In this document: in pieces, positions 62,290-64,000 of the stretch
Numbering within the stretch: position 1 is the stretch's first letter
How the letters are laid out: each line of letters starts with the position of its first letter
From: JACKII01 sp963807085
GTDB taxonomy: Bacteria; Pseudomonadota; Alphaproteobacteria; Bin95
Assembly: GCA_963807085.1 (NCBI GenBank)
Contig: CAWEBB010000003.1
Location: forward strand, 1 to 64,000
DNA length: 64,000 nt
Direction: 5' to 3'
The notes under the pieces: generated by a model
Database searches by the model: none
Told to the model about the DNA's origin: nothing
Seen by the model: only the letters and a program-made list of their open reading frames with translations
Position numbers and translations under genes: made by a program

Positions 62290-63152
62290 CTATTCTTCCT
62301 TTCCCCCGTCCTTGCCGATTGCTTGCGTCAACGATACGCGCCCGCTGCCGGGGGAAAGAGGCTGTTGCTGGCTTTCATGCGGGGCCCAGCCGGTCAGGAA
62401 GGCGATCTCGAACGGGATCGCCTGCCCCGCCAGGCGCTGCACCGCGTCCAGCAGCACGTCCCGGCGCAGAAACTGACGCGAGCGGCTGGCAAGCACATTG
62501 CTCTCTCCCATGCCGCGCAAATCGGCAAGCAGCCGCATCGGGTTCTGATAGGTAACTGTCACCGTCTCGGCATCCGCGACCGGCAGGGCAAACCCCGCCC
62601 GCTGCAGCAGCGAGCCGGCGTCGCGCACATCGGCAAAGGGCGCCACATGCGGACTCGCGCCCCGGCCGAGCGCCGCCTCCGCCGCCAAAAAGGCATCCCG
62701 CAACGGCGCGAGCGTGCCAAAGCCGAACAGCCCGGCCAGCAACAGCCCGTCGGGCTTCAGCGCCCGCCTGATCTGAGAGAGCGCGCCCGGCAGATCGTTG
62801 GTCGTATGCAGCGAGAGCGGGCTTACCACCAGGTCCAGGCTGCCGTCGGCGAAGGGCAACAATTCTTCGTCGGCAACGGCGGCGAGTCCCCCGCTTTCTT
62901 CACCATTCGCTCGGAATATTCCGCCTGTATCAGCGTCTCGATGCCGAAGCGGCCCTGCAACTGCGCCGCCATGCGGCCGGTGCGCGCGCCGAGCACCAGC
63001 GCCCGGGGAAAGGCCCGCTGGATGAACTCCAGCCGTTCGGAAAAGCGGCTGGCAACCTCGTCATAGAGAAATGCATGATCCGCAAAATCGGCGGCGGCGC
63101 GGTCCCGGCGGGCTCGCACCAGGGTGCGGTCGAAGATGGTGGGCGCTGTCAT
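62290..63152 (-). CDS. SAM-dependent methyltransferase (BioC/NDUFAF5-like), frameshifted
   Basis: Class I methyltransferase of about 288 residues after repair. ATG 63152 starts MTAPTIFDRTLVRARRDRAA, followed by ALVLGARTGRMAAQL (the AdoMet motif, with GARTG in place of GxGxG) and LPFADGSLDLVVSPLSLH. The C-run at 62888-62892 is one base short; repairing it gives KKAGGLAAVADEELLPFADG. The rest continues to GRVSLTQAIGKDGGKEE. The family includes BioC and the complex I assembly factor NDUFAF5. Role unknown; a terminator follows. Confidence 0.85.
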
Positions 63153-63285
63153 GCCGCCCCAGTTACCATTTCCTAACCATTTTGCCAGCACGATTGCGCG
63201 CGGCCGACCGCCCAACTAGCAACGGCGTGAGGGCATGACTAGACTGCGCGCCAACTGTCGACCGACCCGGATCAGAGGAAAAGCC

Positions 63286-64000
63286 ATGCCCAAAGCCACC
63301 ACGCCCGAGACAATATCGGCCAAAACCCTGCACGACGCTATCCTGAAGGCGCTCGGCAACGACGGCAGCGAACTTGCCATTGTCGATGTGCGGGAGGAAC
63401 AGGCTTTCGCCGATAACCATCTGCTCTACGCCATTTCCGTGCCGCTTTCGCGCCTGGAGTTGCTGATGGCCGACCTCGCCCCGCGCAAGGGCGCACCGGT
63501 TGTGGTCTGCGCCGCGGGCGAAGGCGAGGACCTGGCGGCGCGGGCGGCGACGAAGCTGGCGGACTATGGCTACAGCGACGTTTCTGTGCTGGAAGGCGGG
63601 GTCGCGGGCTGGGCGAAGGCCGGTTATGAGACCTATGCGGGCTTCAACGTGCCCTCCAAGGCCTTTGGCGAGCATGTGGAGCACCATTTCGGCACCCCCT
63701 CCGTCTCGGCAGAGCAACTCAAGGGCATGATGGATTCGGGCGAGGACATGGTGATCCTCGATAGCCGCCCGATGGACGAATACAACACCATGAACATTCC
63801 GGGTGGCATCTGCTGCCCTGGTGGGGAACTGGTCTACCGGGCCCAGGCGATCGCGCCCGACCCGTCCACCACGGTCGTCGTGAACTGCGCGGGCCGCACC
63901 CGCTCCATCCTCGGCGCGCAATCGCTGATCAATGCGGGCCTGCCGAACAAGGTGGTGGCGCTGCAGAACGGCACCATGGGCTGGCACCTCTCCGGCTTTC
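63286..64000 (+). CDS. multidomain rhodanese-like protein, 3' end outside the window
   Basis: ATG 63286, preceded by AGAGGA, opens a reading frame still open at the window end (238 codons). The first rhodanese domain has LAIVDVREEQAFADNHLLYA, PLSRLELL and a possible active loop VVVCAAGEGEDLAARA. A linker VEHHFGTPSVSAEQLKGM leads to a second domain with VILDSRPMDEYNTMNIPGG and loop VVNCAGRTRSILGAQ, with the active-site Cys. Family members have three or four rhodanese repeats, so more is expected downstream. Sulfur transfer is likely. Confidence 0.88.
   Translation, partial: MPKATTPETISAKTLHDAILKALGNDGSELAIVDVREEQAFADNHLLYAISVPLSRLELLMADLAPRKGAPVVVCAAGEGEDLAARAATKLADYGYSDVSVLEGGVAGWAKAGYETYAGFNVPSKAFGEHVEHHFGTPSVSAEQLKGMMDSGEDMVILDSRPMDEYNTMNIPGGICCPGGELVYRAQAIAPDPSTTVVVNCAGRTRSILGAQSLINAGLPNKVVALQNGTMGWHLSGF

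Noticed and set aside
62191..63066. A 291-codon plus-strand frame over the methyltransferase
   Set aside because: It is antisense to a recognisable methyltransferase and runs through its terminator hairpin.

Overview
The window is GC-rich (about 60-65% by eye) and has the gene content of a free-living alphaproteobacterium, probably near Rhodospirillales. The evidence is an Aap-type amino-acid ABC transporter, a hydrolase/two-desulfurase cluster of the kind that normally precedes alphaproteobacterial suf genes, LipB, two-gene methylcrotonyl-CoA carboxylase, TRAP transporters and several hydantoinase/oxoprolinase proteins. The species cannot be told from sequence alone. There is no rRNA and no CRISPR array. 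One tRNA (tRNA-Leu, anticodon GAG) is present.

Layout. 0-1 kb: right part of an IS110-family element with a broken transposase. 1-6.5 kb: iscS and a second cysteine desulfurase (minus), an alpha/beta hydrolase, anmK and tyrS. 6.6-17.4 kb: a small exported protein, a TRAP transporter (dctP-dctQ-dctM), a LivK-type binding protein, the aapJQMP operon and a ZntB-like channel. 17.5-21.3 kb: hyuA-hyuB. 21.3-27.9 kb: pyrophosphatase and a catabolic-looking group (2-hydroxyacid dehydrogenase, two LLM flavoproteins, an acyl-CoA-dehydrogenase-fold monooxygenase) interrupted by an acyltransferase of lower GC. 27.9-32.4 kb: mccA and mccB with a vapBC toxin-antitoxin module between them. 32.6-37.5 kb: a truncated surface-type protein, a decayed mosaic duplicate, then intact ridA, an MFS transporter and mgtE. 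37.6-48.5 kb: tRNA-Leu, lipB, an amine-oxidase-like flavoprotein, an unknown protein, a second hyuA, a lipoprotein, a TVP38/MerA-like pair, a broken GNAT gene, an epimerase, an SDR and a pRiA4b ORF-3-type protein. 48.8-53.7 kb: a Gld-type ABC system with a DUF4340 protein. 53.8-64 kb: an orphan binding protein, nitroreductase, EamA transporter, a third hyuA with a VOC epimerase, a HerA-like ATPase, an M16 peptidase, an ACT-like protein, a methyltransferase and a rhodanese protein cut by the window edge.

Functionally the region is dominated by uptake of small organic nitrogen and carbon compounds (TRAP, Aap, LivK, a family-3 binding protein, EamA) and their oxidation or hydrolysis (three HyuA ATPases, LLM monooxygenases, a DadA/PuuB-type oxidase, Mcc).

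A striking property is the number of single-base frameshifts in otherwise well-conserved genes, including essential tyrS. They are concentrated in the first 7.2 kb, and several lie in homopolymers. Most are best read as sequencing or assembly indels rather than gene decay. True decay is seen in the internally deleted duplicate at 33.8-34.2 kb and in the GNAT gene at 45.7 kb.
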